From: Pseudomonas sp. NFACC02
GTDB taxonomy: Bacteria; Pseudomonadota; Gammaproteobacteria; Pseudomonadales; Pseudomonadaceae
Length of the DNA stretch: 60,191 bases
Assembly (NCBI RefSeq): GCF_900110765.1
Contig: NZ_FOEO01000033.1
Location: 1-60,191, forward strand
Reading direction: 5' to 3'
The position numbers were made by a program, and so were the translations under genes. Below the pieces are notes generated by a model. The model ran no database searches and was not told where the DNA came from. It worked only from the letters and a program-made list of their open reading frames with translations. Of this stretch, positions 27,558-36,337 are shown piece after piece; position 1 is the stretch's first letter; the number at the start of each line of letters is the position of its first letter.

Positions 27558-29018
27558 ATGTTGAAAAGCCAATTGCGTGACCCTTCCCTGCTTGTCGAAC
27601 GCGCCTATGCCAATGGCGCCTGGATCGAGGCCGATGACGGCGCGACCCTCGACGTGACCAACCCCGCCGACGGCAGCGTCATCGCTCGCGTTCCGGCACT
27701 TCAGGCAAACGAAACCCGTCGCGCCATCGAAGCCGCCGAAGCGCGGTTCGCGTCATGGCGCGAAGTGCCTGCGGCAGAACGTGCGCGCTACCTTGAGACC
27801 TGGTTTGCCCTGATCATGGAAAACCAGGAAGACCTGGCGCTGATCATGACCGCCGAACAAGGAAAACCACTCGCCGAGTCTCGCGGTGAAATCGCCTACG
27901 GTGCCAGTTTCGTCAAGTGGTTCGCCGAGGAGGCCAGGCGGATTTATGGCGACACCATCCCTGCGCCGACCGCTGATCGACGCATTCTGGTGCTCAAACA
28001 ACCGATCGGCGTGGTCGCGGCGATCACACCGTGGAATTTCCCCAACGCGATGATCACCCGCAAATGCGCGCCGGCGCTGGCGGCAGGCTGTACGGTGCTG
28101 GTCAAACCTTCTGACATGACACCGCTGTCGGCGCTTGCGTTGGCCGTCCTCGCCGAGCGCGCCGGAATCCCCGCGGGCGTGTTCAACGTACTGACCGGCA
28201 TGCCCGCAGGCGTGGGTGGCGAGATGACCGCTAACCCCGCCGTGCGCAAGCTGTCGTTCACCGGCTCCACTCGCATCGGTCAACTGTTGATGAGCCAGTG
28301 CGCGGCAACCATCAAACGTCTGAGCCTCGAATTGGGCGGTAACGCCCCTTTCATCGTGTTCGACGATGCCGATCTCGATCTGGCCATCGCCGGTGTCATG
28401 CAGAGCAAGTTCCGCAACGCCGGACAGACCTGTGTCTGCGCCAACCGGATTCTGGTGCAGGACGGCATTTACGACCGTTTTGCCGAACGCCTGAGCGCTG
28501 CGGTGGCCGAGTTGAAAGTGGGTAACGGCCTGGAAAGCGGCGTCACGATCGGCCCGCTGATCAACGCAGCCGCCGTCGACAAAGTGGCGCGGCACATCAA
28601 CGACGCCCTGGAGAAAGGCGCCAGCATCGCGATTGGCGGGGCCCCTCAGGGCGAAGGGCTCTACGTGCGCCCTACCGTGTTGCGCGATGCCAGCGCACAG
28701 ATGCTGCTGGCCACCGAAGAAACCTTCGGCCCCGTCGCGCCGTTGTTCCGCTTCAAAGACGAGGACGAGGCGCTGGCCCTGGCCAATGCCACGCCTTACG
28801 GGCTCGGCGCTTATTACTTCACTCAGGACATGCGCCGCGCCTGGCGCGTTGGCGAGCGCCTGGAGTTCGGCATGGTCGGGCTCAACACCGGGATCATTTC
28901 GATGGAGGTCGCGCCCTTCGGTGGCATGAAGCAATCGGGCACCGGGCGTGAAGGTTCCAAGTACGGGCTGGATGAGTTCCTTGAAGTCAAGGCGTGGCAC
29001 ATCGGCGGGTTGGGTTGA
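27558..29018 (+). CDS. NAD(P)-dependent semialdehyde dehydrogenase, GabD-like
   Basis: This 486-residue aldehyde dehydrogenase is closest in motif pattern to succinate-semialdehyde dehydrogenase. It would oxidise the aldehyde left after transamination to the acid. Visible: PWNFPNAMITRK near residue 157, SFTGSTRIGQLL near 234, general-base Glu258 in LELGG, and nucleophile Cys292 in GQTCVCANR (an adjacent Cys is typical of SSADHs). The ATG at 27558 matches the family start; earlier in-frame starts run through the REP. Its product pairs logically with the aminotransferase at 30470. Confidence 0.9.
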   Translation: MLKSQLRDPSLLVERAYANGAWIEADDGATLDVTNPADGSVIARVPALQANETRRAIEAAEARFASWREVPAAERARYLETWFALIMENQEDLALIMTAEQGKPLAESRGEIAYGASFVKWFAEEARRIYGDTIPAPTADRRILVLKQPIGVVAAITPWNFPNAMITRKCAPALAAGCTVLVKPSDMTPLSALALAVLAERAGIPAGVFNVLTGMPAGVGGEMTANPAVRKLSFTGSTRIGQLLMSQCAATIKRLSLELGGNAPFIVFDDADLDLAIAGVMQSKFRNAGQTCVCANRILVQDGIYDRFAERLSAAVAELKVGNGLESGVTIGPLINAAAVDKVARHINDALEKGASIAIGGAPQGEGLYVRPTVLRDASAQMLLATEETFGPVAPLFRFKDEDEALALANATPYGLGAYYFTQDMRRAWRVGERLEFGMVGLNTGIISMEVAPFGGMKQSGTGREGSKYGLDEFLEVKAWHIGGLG

Positions 29019-29156
29019 TTGACTGACATCCCACGCGTCGGACAGCAGATCCTGTCGGTCCGACGCCCCAAAACGGCACGAATCAGGCTTGGGCCTGTGT
29101 TCAGATGACTGGCAGACGTATCGGGCAAGCCCGGGCTCTGCAGAGGAGGACGCTTA

Positions 29157-30245
29157 ATGAATTTCACTGAAGGTTTTGAATCGGTCAGCGTGAACAAGGT
29201 GTGCAAACACTATGGCAACCTCAAAGCGCTGAACAACGTGGATCTCAAGGTGCAAGCCGGGGAATTCATGTCCTTGCTGGGGCCTTCGGGTTCGGGCAAG
29301 ACCACACTGTTGAGCATCCTCGGCGGCTTTATCCGGGTCAGTTCCGGCAGCATTTTCTTCGGTGAGCGCGACGTCACGTTGATGCCGCCGCACAAGCGTG
29401 AAATCGGTGTGGTGTTTCAGAACTACGCGCTGTTCCCGCACATGACCGTCGGCGAAAACGTAGCCTTTCCACTGCGCGCGCGCGGCGAAAGCGCGAACAA
29501 GAGCCGGGACCGGGTCAAAAGTGCCTTGGCGACCGTCGAGCTGTCGGGCTACGAAGACCGCAATATCGCGGCGCTTTCCGGCGGCCAGCGTCAGCGCGTG
29601 GCATTGGCCCGCGCAATCGTCTTCGAACCCAAACTGATTCTGATGGACGAACCCCTGTCAGCGCTGGACAAGCAATTGCGCGAGATCATGCAGATCGAAC
29701 TGCGTGCCCTGCACAAGCGTCTGGGCGCGACCATGATCTATGTCACCCACGATCAGCGCGAAGCCCTGACCATGAGCGACCGCATCGCGATCATGCGCGG
29801 CGGTGAGTTGGTGCAGGTCGATACGCCGCGCCGTCTGCACGATCATCCGGCCAACGATTTCGTCGCCAGCTTCATCGGTGAGAGCACGCTGGTGCCGCTG
29901 CAACGTGGCGTCAACGATGGTCTGACCCTGGGCACCACGGCGTTGCGCACCACTCGCCCGATCCCGCCATCGGGGGATGTGTTCCTGGCGCTGCAATCGG
30001 AAAAACTGCTGCTGGACAACGGCAGTTCAGGCCCTGAGTGGAACCGTCTGCGGGGCCGGGTTTCGGACATCGTGTTCCAAGGTGAAAGCCTGAAAGTCTT
30101 CGTCGATCTGGAAGGCGGGCCGACGGTCAGCCTGCGCCAGCCGAGCCACCACGAAGGCAATCTGTCGCTGCCGCCGATTGGCTCGCCAATGATGATGAGG
30201 TTGCATCCTGAAGACACCATCGTCGTGCCGCGCGCCGGGGCCTGA
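29157..30245 (+). CDS. ABC importer ATP-binding protein (PotA-like)
   Basis: This 362-residue ATPase probably energises the 24464-27252 permeases, as no other unpaired ATPase is present. It has Walker A GPSGSGKTT (residues 42-50), Q-loop VVFQNYALFPHM, signature LSGGQRQRVALARA, Walker B LILMDEPLSALD, H-loop IYVTHDQREA, and a C-terminal TOBE-type domain. AGAGGAGG precedes the ATG at 29157. Confidence 0.92.
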   Translation: MNFTEGFESVSVNKVCKHYGNLKALNNVDLKVQAGEFMSLLGPSGSGKTTLLSILGGFIRVSSGSIFFGERDVTLMPPHKREIGVVFQNYALFPHMTVGENVAFPLRARGESANKSRDRVKSALATVELSGYEDRNIAALSGGQRQRVALARAIVFEPKLILMDEPLSALDKQLREIMQIELRALHKRLGATMIYVTHDQREALTMSDRIAIMRGGELVQVDTPRRLHDHPANDFVASFIGESTLVPLQRGVNDGLTLGTTALRTTRPIPPSGDVFLALQSEKLLLDNGSSGPEWNRLRGRVSDIVFQGESLKVFVDLEGGPTVSLRQPSHHEGNLSLPPIGSPMMMRLHPEDTIVVPRAGA

Positions 30246-30272
30246 TGCAAGCGGCCGTGTCCTACTGATCGC

Positions 30273-30291
30273 GCCCACGCCCGGCGTGGGC
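30273..30291 (+). terminator. Possible hairpin after ATPase gene
   Basis: GCCCACGCC/GGCGTGGGC around a one-base gap lies 28 bases after the stop. There is no T-run, so termination would be weak or Rho-assisted. The rest of 30246-30469 is the aminotransferase upstream region. Confidence 0.4.
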
Positions 30292-30469
30292 ACGGTCATC
30301 CATCTGTCTCCACCATCCCGGCAAAAGACCACCGCAGCGAAATATTTCGTGACGCCCCCTCAAAACAGCCGATCACAGCGCTGCCCACCCCAAGTTCAGC
30401 GCTTGTGGTTCCGGCCAATCCTTATCCTGATCACATCAACCGCCAACTTCGGCGTCCACGGAGATCGAG

Positions 30470-31759
30470 ATGAATTCTGCATTGACTGAAAACCAGCGCC
30501 TGCTGGCCCTGCGTGAGCAACACGTACCTCGCGGCATCGCTACCGCGCACCCGATCGTCGCCGCAAAGGCTCAGGGCGCCGAGTTGTGGGACGTCGACGG
30601 CAAGCGCTATCTGGATTTCGTCGGCGGTATCGGCGTGCTCAACGTTGGCCATAACCACCCAAAGGTCGTCGAGGCCGTGCGGCGTCAGGTCGGCGAGATC
30701 TCTCACGCCAGCTTTCAGGTGGTTGCCTATGAAAACTACATCGAAGTCGCGGCCCGGCTGAACAAGATGATCGGCGGCGACGCCCACTACAAAACCGTGT
30801 TGTTCACCTCGGGCGCCGAAGCCGTAGAAAATGCCGTCAAGATTGCCCGTGGTCACACCAACCGGACCGCTGTGATTTCCTTCCGCGGCGGCTTCCACGG
30901 TCGTACCTTGCTGGGCGTGACGCTGACCGGCATGAGCCAGCCCTACAAACAGAACTTCGGCCCCTTCCCTGCCGAGATCTACCACGCCACCTACCCGAAT
31001 GCCTATCGCGGTATCAGCACCGAAGACGCGCTGGCCGAGCTCGATGAACTGTTCGCCACGGACGTCGCGCCGGACCGCGTGGCCGCGATCATCATCGAGC
31101 CGGTCCAGGGCGACGGCGGTTTCCTGGCCGCTCCCAAGGCATTCCTGCAAGCCTTGCGCGCACGCTGCACCCAACACGGCATTGTCCTGATCCTCGATGA
31201 AATCCAGGCCGGATTCGGGCGCACCGGCACGATGTTCGGCTTCCAGCATGCCGGCATCCAGCCTGACCTGGTCACCGTGGCCAAGAGCCTGGCCGGCGGC
31301 ATGCCCTTGTCCGGCGTGGTCGGCCGCGCAGAGATCATGGACGCTCCAACGCCCGGCGGTCTGGGCGGGACCTATGGCGGCAACGCAGTAGCCTGTGCTG
31401 CGGCACTGGCCGTGCTCGACCTGTTCGAAGAGCAGGATCTGCTGGCGCAAGGCGAGAAACTGGCGGCGCAACTCAGCGAAGGTTTGCAGGCTCTGCAAAA
31501 GCGCTACCCACGAATCGGCGATGTTCGCGGTCTGGGCTTCATGCAGGCCATCGAAATGGTTGCCGACGATGTTCGTCAGACCCCGGACGCAGCGTTGGCG
31601 CAAAAGGTTATCGACGAAGCCCGCAACGCAGGCCTGCTGGTGATCAAGTGTGGCGTGCATCGCAACGTCGTGCGCTTCCTCGCACCGTTGGTGACGACGC
31701 CTGAACAAGTGGCCGAAGCATTGCAGATGCTGGACAAGGCATTGGCCGCAGCCTGCTGA
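30470..31759 (+). CDS. 4-aminobutyrate-type aminotransferase (class III PLP)
   Basis: This 429-residue PLP enzyme transfers an omega-amino group, as in 4-aminobutyrate:2-oxoglutarate transaminase (GabT/PuuE), giving a semialdehyde. Motifs: LDFVGGIGVLNVGHNHP near residue 44, TSGAEAVENAVKIAR near 111, FHGRTLLG near 140, LDEIQAGFGRTG near 242, and the PLP-binding Lys272 in TVAKSLAGGMPLSG. It is followed by a hairpin at 31769-31797, then by the degenerate HAD gene. Substrate could be GABA or another omega-amino acid such as 5-aminovalerate. Sequence does not decide. Confidence 0.9.
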   Translation: MNSALTENQRLLALREQHVPRGIATAHPIVAAKAQGAELWDVDGKRYLDFVGGIGVLNVGHNHPKVVEAVRRQVGEISHASFQVVAYENYIEVAARLNKMIGGDAHYKTVLFTSGAEAVENAVKIARGHTNRTAVISFRGGFHGRTLLGVTLTGMSQPYKQNFGPFPAEIYHATYPNAYRGISTEDALAELDELFATDVAPDRVAAIIIEPVQGDGGFLAAPKAFLQALRARCTQHGIVLILDEIQAGFGRTGTMFGFQHAGIQPDLVTVAKSLAGGMPLSGVVGRAEIMDAPTPGGLGGTYGGNAVACAAALAVLDLFEEQDLLAQGEKLAAQLSEGLQALQKRYPRIGDVRGLGFMQAIEMVADDVRQTPDAALAQKVIDEARNAGLLVIKCGVHRNVVRFLAPLVTTPEQVAEALQMLDKALAAAC

Positions 31760-31768
31760 CGAAGTGTC

Positions 31769-31797
31769 GGCCCGACCTGTGAGCGCAGTGTCGGGCC
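31769..31797 (+). terminator. Terminator-like hairpin after the aminotransferase gene
   Basis: The arms GGCCCGAC and GTCGGGCC enclose 13 bases, followed by TTGGGCTT. Confidence 0.55.
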
Positions 31798-31848
31798 TTG
31801 GGCTTGAAGATAAATGGATGCGCGAAAAGCCTCACTCTGGAGCAGATC

Positions 31849-32535
31849 ATGAGAGTTACGCAGTACAAGGCTTTGGGCCTGTCATTCGCCACCCTGGTTG
31901 ATCGTGAACGGGGCATTCTCGAAGGCCTGCGACCGTTGGCAGTGCACAGTCCATCCGTCACCAGCGATGCGCAGTTGCTCAGCGCTTATCGACAGGCGGC
32001 AGAAGAGCTCGGCGCACGGGCCACCCAGGTGAGCGCGACCGCTTTTCACGGCCAGCTTTACCAACGGGTGGCGCAACAATTGCAAATCATCCCGGGCTGG
32101 GATGAAAGTGTGGCATTCAGTAGCTCTTCCGCCCAGTGGCCTATTTTCGAAGACGCTCCAGGTGCCCTTCAGTACCTGAGCAAGTTCTACCGTTTGATAC
32201 TGATAGCCCCACCCTACGGGATTGATGTGACAGCGCTGGGCCGTCGTCTGCCGGTCGAGTTCGATGCGATCATCGAACCCTGCGACGATGACTGGCACCG
32301 CAGCCTTGAAAGCGAGCTGCATCGCCTGGGCCTGGAGCGATCGGAATTGTTACCGGTGCGCAGTACGGAAACCGATGACCCGTGGACCGATCGGGTGGAT
32401 TTTCCGGTGTGCACCCTACGCCGCGGCCATAACCCGCCGTGGAACCATTCGCCTCAGGCGATGGACGGCAAGCGCTGTGAATACGCCAGCCTCGCTGACC
32501 TTGCACATGCCCATCAAAAGGCATTGCACGCCTGA
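31849..32535 (+). CDS. Degenerate type II HAD protein lacking catalytic residues
   Basis: This 228-residue protein starts at the ATG at 31849 (TGGAGCAG upstream). It aligns end to end with the intact type II HAD enzyme at 35491-36195, but every catalytic motif is lost. Nucleophile Asp12 of FDVVGT is Ser12 in LSFAT, the ATTNSQ motif is IAPPYG, the FEKPDP lysine segment is DDDWHRSL, and the motif IV QSQYHD region is replaced. Length, fold pattern and normal codon use are kept, so it looks selected rather than decaying. It lies 38 bases before the Lrp gene and may act as a regulatory or binding partner. Function is unknown. Confidence 0.8.
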   Translation: MRVTQYKALGLSFATLVDRERGILEGLRPLAVHSPSVTSDAQLLSAYRQAAEELGARATQVSATAFHGQLYQRVAQQLQIIPGWDESVAFSSSSAQWPIFEDAPGALQYLSKFYRLILIAPPYGIDVTALGRRLPVEFDAIIEPCDDDWHRSLESELHRLGLERSELLPVRSTETDDPWTDRVDFPVCTLRRGHNPPWNHSPQAMDGKRCEYASLADLAHAHQKALHA

Positions 32536-32573
32536 GCGCGACGGCCCGGATTTGACATTGCGAGGACTGATCA

Positions 32574-33065
32574 ATGGACGCTGGAACCAAGCTCGATCGT
32601 ATCGATATCAACATTCTGGTGCAGTTGCAGAAAGACGGTCGCATGACCAACGTCAGTCTCGCGGAAGCCGTCGGCCTGTCGCCCAGCCCCTGCCTGCAGC
32701 GGGTTAAACGTCTCGAAGCCGCAGGCTATATCAGTGGCTACGAAGCGCACGTCAATCTGGCCAAGTTTGCCAACTCAGTGACGGTCTTCACGGAGATGAC
32801 CCTGTCAGATCACAAACGCGCCGACTTCGTGAAGTTCGAGTCGAGCATCCGTAACATCGATGAGGTGTTGGAGTGCCATCTGATCAGCGGCGGGTATGAC
32901 TACCTGGTGCGATTCCTGTGCAGCAGCATCCAGCATTATCAGGAGCTGATGGAGTCGATCCTGGACAAGAACATCGGCATCGAAAAATACTTCAGCTACA
33001 TCGTGATCAAATCGCCCGTGGTCAAAAGCACCGTGCCTTTGAGGAGTCTGGTCAGGGCGGTTTAA
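32574..33065 (+). CDS. Lrp/AsnC-family transcription regulator
   Basis: This 163-residue regulator has an N-terminal HTH (LDRIDINILVQLQKDGRMTN then VSLAEAVGLSPSPCLQRVKRLE) and a C-terminal RAM/AsnC ligand domain from about residue 70 (VECHLISGGYDYLVRF-type motif). Members respond to amino acids. It probably controls the adjoining aminotransferase/importer genes. Neither effector nor operator could be identified here. Confidence 0.92.
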   Translation: MDAGTKLDRIDINILVQLQKDGRMTNVSLAEAVGLSPSPCLQRVKRLEAAGYISGYEAHVNLAKFANSVTVFTEMTLSDHKRADFVKFESSIRNIDEVLECHLISGGYDYLVRFLCSSIQHYQELMESILDKNIGIEKYFSYIVIKSPVVKSTVPLRSLVRAV

Positions 33066-33112
33066 CGGTTGATGCGAGCGGAGTGTCAGGTACTGCCGAG
33101 TCGCCTGACCTT

Positions 33113-33295
33113 GCTGCCGGTTCCCGGCAGATCGCGGGACAAGCCACGCTCCTACGGCCTCCGGCCAGAATCAAAAGCCTCTGCCTCTACTTCTGAGTGC
33201 CACCCTCAGCCCGCAGCCTCCGACTTCACGCCGATCCGCTTCTGCCGGAAGCGTAGGAGCGTGGCTTGTCCCGCGATCTGCCGGGAACCGGCAGC
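33113..33295. repeat. Two REP copies in tail-to-tail arrangement
   Basis: A minus-orientation copy (33113-33155) and a plus-orientation copy (33251-33295) of the GTAGGAGCGTGGCTTGTCCCGCGATCTGCCGG subtype flank 95 bases. The order is the reverse of the other pairs in the window. The plus copy and its right flank closely match 21-100. No gene is seen in 33066-33409. Confidence 0.85.
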
Positions 33296-33409
33296 AAAAC
33301 CGGTGCATGCGGAGTGCCTGACACAACCGGGTCGCCTGATTTTGTTGCTGCTTCGCGCCAGTCAAACCATTCGACGTGTTCGTATCAGGCCAGGCACACG
33401 CACCTGCAA

Positions 33410-34120
33410 TCACCCGAGAATGCAGAACACCTTGCGCACGGTTTCCTCGCTGGTCCAGGCGTTGGTCGCGCCTCGGGGCACGACCACGGTTTCCCCCGCA
33501 CTTACCACGTGACGCGAGCCCTGCTCGGCGCTCAGGGTTACTGCTCCTTCCAGGATGAACATCAACTCCGTGTAAGACGGTTCGACCTGCTTGCGCGCAT
33601 AGGGCTCGCATTGCCACAGGCCGATACGCAGGTTGGCGACGCTGAACAGCGTTTCGCTCCAGGCCTTTGGCGTCGGGGTGAGCAGGACGCTGGCTGGCGG
33701 CGGGCTGGTTTCGGACAGCGATCGGGACAGATCAAGCCGGACGGGCATTTTGGGCATGTTCGAGCAGGCTTCGAGGCCCGGGAAGGCCATAAACACACGT
33801 TGTAACTGCCCACGGTGGTGCCAGCGGACATGAACGCCACGCGGCACCACGAAGCAATCGCCGGCGCTAAGCTGCAGGTCGAAGCCGTCGCCCTGCAACC
33901 GCAGCTCGCCCGCTTCGACCACACCCAGTTCGACCCAGGGAAAATCTTCGATCACCAGGTTGGCGCCCACGCTCACACTGCTGCCGACGGCATACCCCTG
34001 TAACGAATCGTGGAAGTGGATCACACGCCCTGCGGCCAGCGGATCGCCTCGCAGTGCGAACGCCGCGCACGGCAGCTGCCGGTCAGCCCGAGGCAGGGAG
34101 TAATGCAAAATCGGTGACAT
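33410..34120 (-). CDS. Bicupin protein
   Basis: This 236-residue soluble protein has two cupin barrels: about residues 50-115 (FPWVELGVVEAGELRL, LSAGDCFVVPRGVHVRWHH) and about 165-236 (EPSYTELMFILEGAVTLSA, VSAGETVVVPRGATNAW). It resembles the cupin_3 type often found beside amine or amino-acid oxidase genes. Canonical His metal ligands are sparse, so a small-molecule-binding or sensing role is as likely as catalysis. It is the last gene of the HAD-oxidase-cupin operon, 15 bases after the oxidase stop. Confidence 0.8.
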   Translation of the reverse strand: MSPILHYSLPRADRQLPCAAFALRGDPLAAGRVIHFHDSLQGYAVGSSVSVGANLVIEDFPWVELGVVEAGELRLQGDGFDLQLSAGDCFVVPRGVHVRWHHRGQLQRVFMAFPGLEACSNMPKMPVRLDLSRSLSETSPPPASVLLTPTPKAWSETLFSVANLRIGLWQCEPYARKQVEPSYTELMFILEGAVTLSAEQGSRHVVSAGETVVVPRGATNAWTSEETVRKVFCILG

Positions 34121-34135
34121 ACGTTTAACGCTCTC

Positions 34136-35419
34136 TCATCGTCCGATGACATCAAGGAACTGCTGCCATCCCGCCGCCAGGCGAACACCGGGGGCACGAA
34201 AGGCATGCAAGGGAATCGGATTGAAACGGTCGCCCGCCAGCAGACCGAGGTCGACCTTCTCGCCCGCCGTCATCGCGGACAGTTGCTTGCCCATCCACGT
34301 CGACATCGCCACCCCGCCACCGTTGTAACCGATGGCGTAGAAACTGCGATCGTCCAGCTGACCGGCATGCGGCAGGTAGTCCAGGGTCATTGCGACCAGA
34401 CCTGACCAGCGATATGCGATTTTCTGATCACGCAGGGCCGGAAAGACCACCCCCATACTGCGTTGCAGATCATCAAAAGCACTCTGTGAATCGCCTTTGC
34501 CAAACGCACCACGTCCTCCGAAGATCAGACGGTCCCCGATGACCCTGAACCAGCGCAGCATGCGTTTGGTGTCGCCGCAGACCTGACCGCCGGGCATGAT
34601 CGTGGCAAGGACCTGAGGCGGCAGGGACTCGGTGGCGATGATCGCGCTGCGGAACGGGATCAGTCGACGGTGCAGGGTGTCGGTCACACGGGTCTGATCC
34701 GAGTAACCATTGGTGGCGTAGATCACCTGCCTGGCGCTGATGCGTCCCTGTGGCGTCTGCACGATCACCCGGTCGCCTTCGCGACGGACCTGCTGTGCCG
34801 GGCTGTTGATGAACAGTTTGACGCCTCGGTCGACCAGGTGCTGCGCGATCCCGCGAGCGTAATTGAGGGGATGAATTCCCCCCGCCCGAGGCGTCAGCAG
34901 GCCGCCGGCAAAGAGGGTGGCGCCGGTCAGCTCGCGGACCTGATCGGCAGAAATCATCACCGACGACTCGCCGCCGGTTTCGCGCTTGATCCATTGAGCC
35001 GTCGACTCCAGGCCGCCAAGCGCATGGACGTTGTGCGCGGCGGCGATGTGACCGCCCATCTGCAGGTTCGCCGCCGTCAGGCCGAGGGTTTCCACCGTTT
35101 CGACCAGACTGTCCACCGCCGCGTAGCCGGTGCGGTACATCTGTAAGGCCGTGTCGCGGCCAAAGCGCGACATGAGGGTGGAGAATCCGACCCGAAACTT
35201 GGGTGAAACCACGCCGCCGTTTCGCCCGCTTGCGCCCCACGCCAGGGTATTGGCTTCGACGATCAGTGGCTCGCGGCCGCTTTCAGCGATGTGACGTGCC
35301 GCCGAGAGACCGGTGTAACCGGCGCCGATGATCACCACGTCGCACTGACGCTCGCCTTCAAGCGATTGCAGTGCAGGTGCAGGTTGGGCGGTGGCCGCCC
35401 ATAAACTCTGAACAGTCAT
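34136..35419 (-). CDS. FAD-dependent amine/amino-acid oxidoreductase (DadA/PuuB-like)
   Basis: This 427-residue flavoprotein is of the DAO fold. The FAD motif is DVVIIGAGYTGLSAARHIAESG near residue 27, followed by EANTLAWGASGRNGG, and a C-terminal GGGVAMSTWMGKQL. Gamma-glutamylputrescine oxidase (PuuB) and D-amino acid dehydrogenases share this architecture. It would oxidise a C-N bond to an imine/aldehyde, feeding the aldehyde dehydrogenases nearby. The ATG at 35419 matches the family start. Confidence 0.88.
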   Translation of the reverse strand: MTVQSLWAATAQPAPALQSLEGERQCDVVIIGAGYTGLSAARHIAESGREPLIVEANTLAWGASGRNGGVVSPKFRVGFSTLMSRFGRDTALQMYRTGYAAVDSLVETVETLGLTAANLQMGGHIAAAHNVHALGGLESTAQWIKRETGGESSVMISADQVRELTGATLFAGGLLTPRAGGIHPLNYARGIAQHLVDRGVKLFINSPAQQVRREGDRVIVQTPQGRISARQVIYATNGYSDQTRVTDTLHRRLIPFRSAIIATESLPPQVLATIMPGGQVCGDTKRMLRWFRVIGDRLIFGGRGAFGKGDSQSAFDDLQRSMGVVFPALRDQKIAYRWSGLVAMTLDYLPHAGQLDDRSFYAIGYNGGGVAMSTWMGKQLSAMTAGEKVDLGLLAGDRFNPIPLHAFRAPGVRLAAGWQQFLDVIGR

Positions 35420-35490
35420 GCCAGCGTCTCGGCTAAATGAGGACTGGCGCTCCAGGGCCGGCAGTGAGCAAGCCCGGAGCACCGAGGGGA

Positions 35491-36195
35491 TCAACCCAGT
35501 TCTTTCTCGACTGCGTCGGCCAGTTGCGCCAGCGAAGTGAAGTGGTAATGCGGTTCGGTACGCTCGGATTCCAGCGTGCCGCCCGTGCCTTTCTGAGCGA
35601 AACGACGCTCGATCCAGCAGGTCTGGTAACCGAGACGCATGGCGACGCCGATGTCGTGGTACTGGCTCTGCGCAACGTGCAGGATGTTTTCGAACAGGAT
35701 GCCTTGGGTGGCCAGGACACCACGGGTGTAGGCAAAAAACTGTGGGTCAGGTTTTTCGAATCGTACATCGTCGACGGTCACGCGGACATCGAACGGCTGA
35801 TCCAGCGTTTCGGCCATGTAATTCAGCGCCCAAATCTGCGAGTTGGTGGTCGCCACCAGCTTGAAGTGTTTGCGCAGGCGCTTGAGCGCTTCGACCGAGT
35901 CAGGAAATGCCGGGAAGTTTTTCACCGACTGGGCCAGGCCCTTGGCGTAGTCATCGTTATCCGGCAGGCCGAGCTTGGAAGCGATGACGTGGTAGCACCG
36001 CTCCAGGTCATCGGGCCACCAGCCGGAATCGGTCGAGGCGCGCGCCTCACGGTAGGCTTTGAGGATGTCGTCATCGCTGCAGGCTTTGCCCGCGTCACCC
36101 GCGACTTCGCGCACATGGGCGAGGATGCCGGCCTCGAAATCGATCAGGGTACCGACGACGTCAAACGTCAGGGCTTTGAACTGCTTGAAAGACAT
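35491..36195 (-). CDS. Type II haloacid dehalogenase-like hydrolase
   Basis: This 234-residue HAD enzyme has intact motifs: FDVVGTLID with Asp12, ATTNSQIW near residue 115, FEKPDPQFF near 148, and HVAQSQYHDIGVA near 172. The family includes (S)-2-haloacid dehalogenases and many phosphatases. In amine catabolic clusters its substrate is undefined. GGAGCGCCC precedes the ATG. It opens the HAD-FAD oxidase-bicupin operon and is the intact paralogue of the degenerate protein at 31849. Confidence 0.88.
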   Translation of the reverse strand: MSFKQFKALTFDVVGTLIDFEAGILAHVREVAGDAGKACSDDDILKAYREARASTDSGWWPDDLERCYHVIASKLGLPDNDDYAKGLAQSVKNFPAFPDSVEALKRLRKHFKLVATTNSQIWALNYMAETLDQPFDVRVTVDDVRFEKPDPQFFAYTRGVLATQGILFENILHVAQSQYHDIGVAMRLGYQTCWIERRFAQKGTGGTLESERTEPHYHFTSLAQLADAVEKELG

Positions 36196-36337
36196 AGGGC
36201 GCTCCGCAAGAAAAGTCGTGAGGATGAAATGGACTGGACGGCCCCATTATCTGCCCGCGTTCTCGCGCAATATTCTGTTTTGCCTTGCCCTGGAGGCATA
36301 ACCTACTGTTTTTCTACACGGGGTGCGGCAGCTGTGC

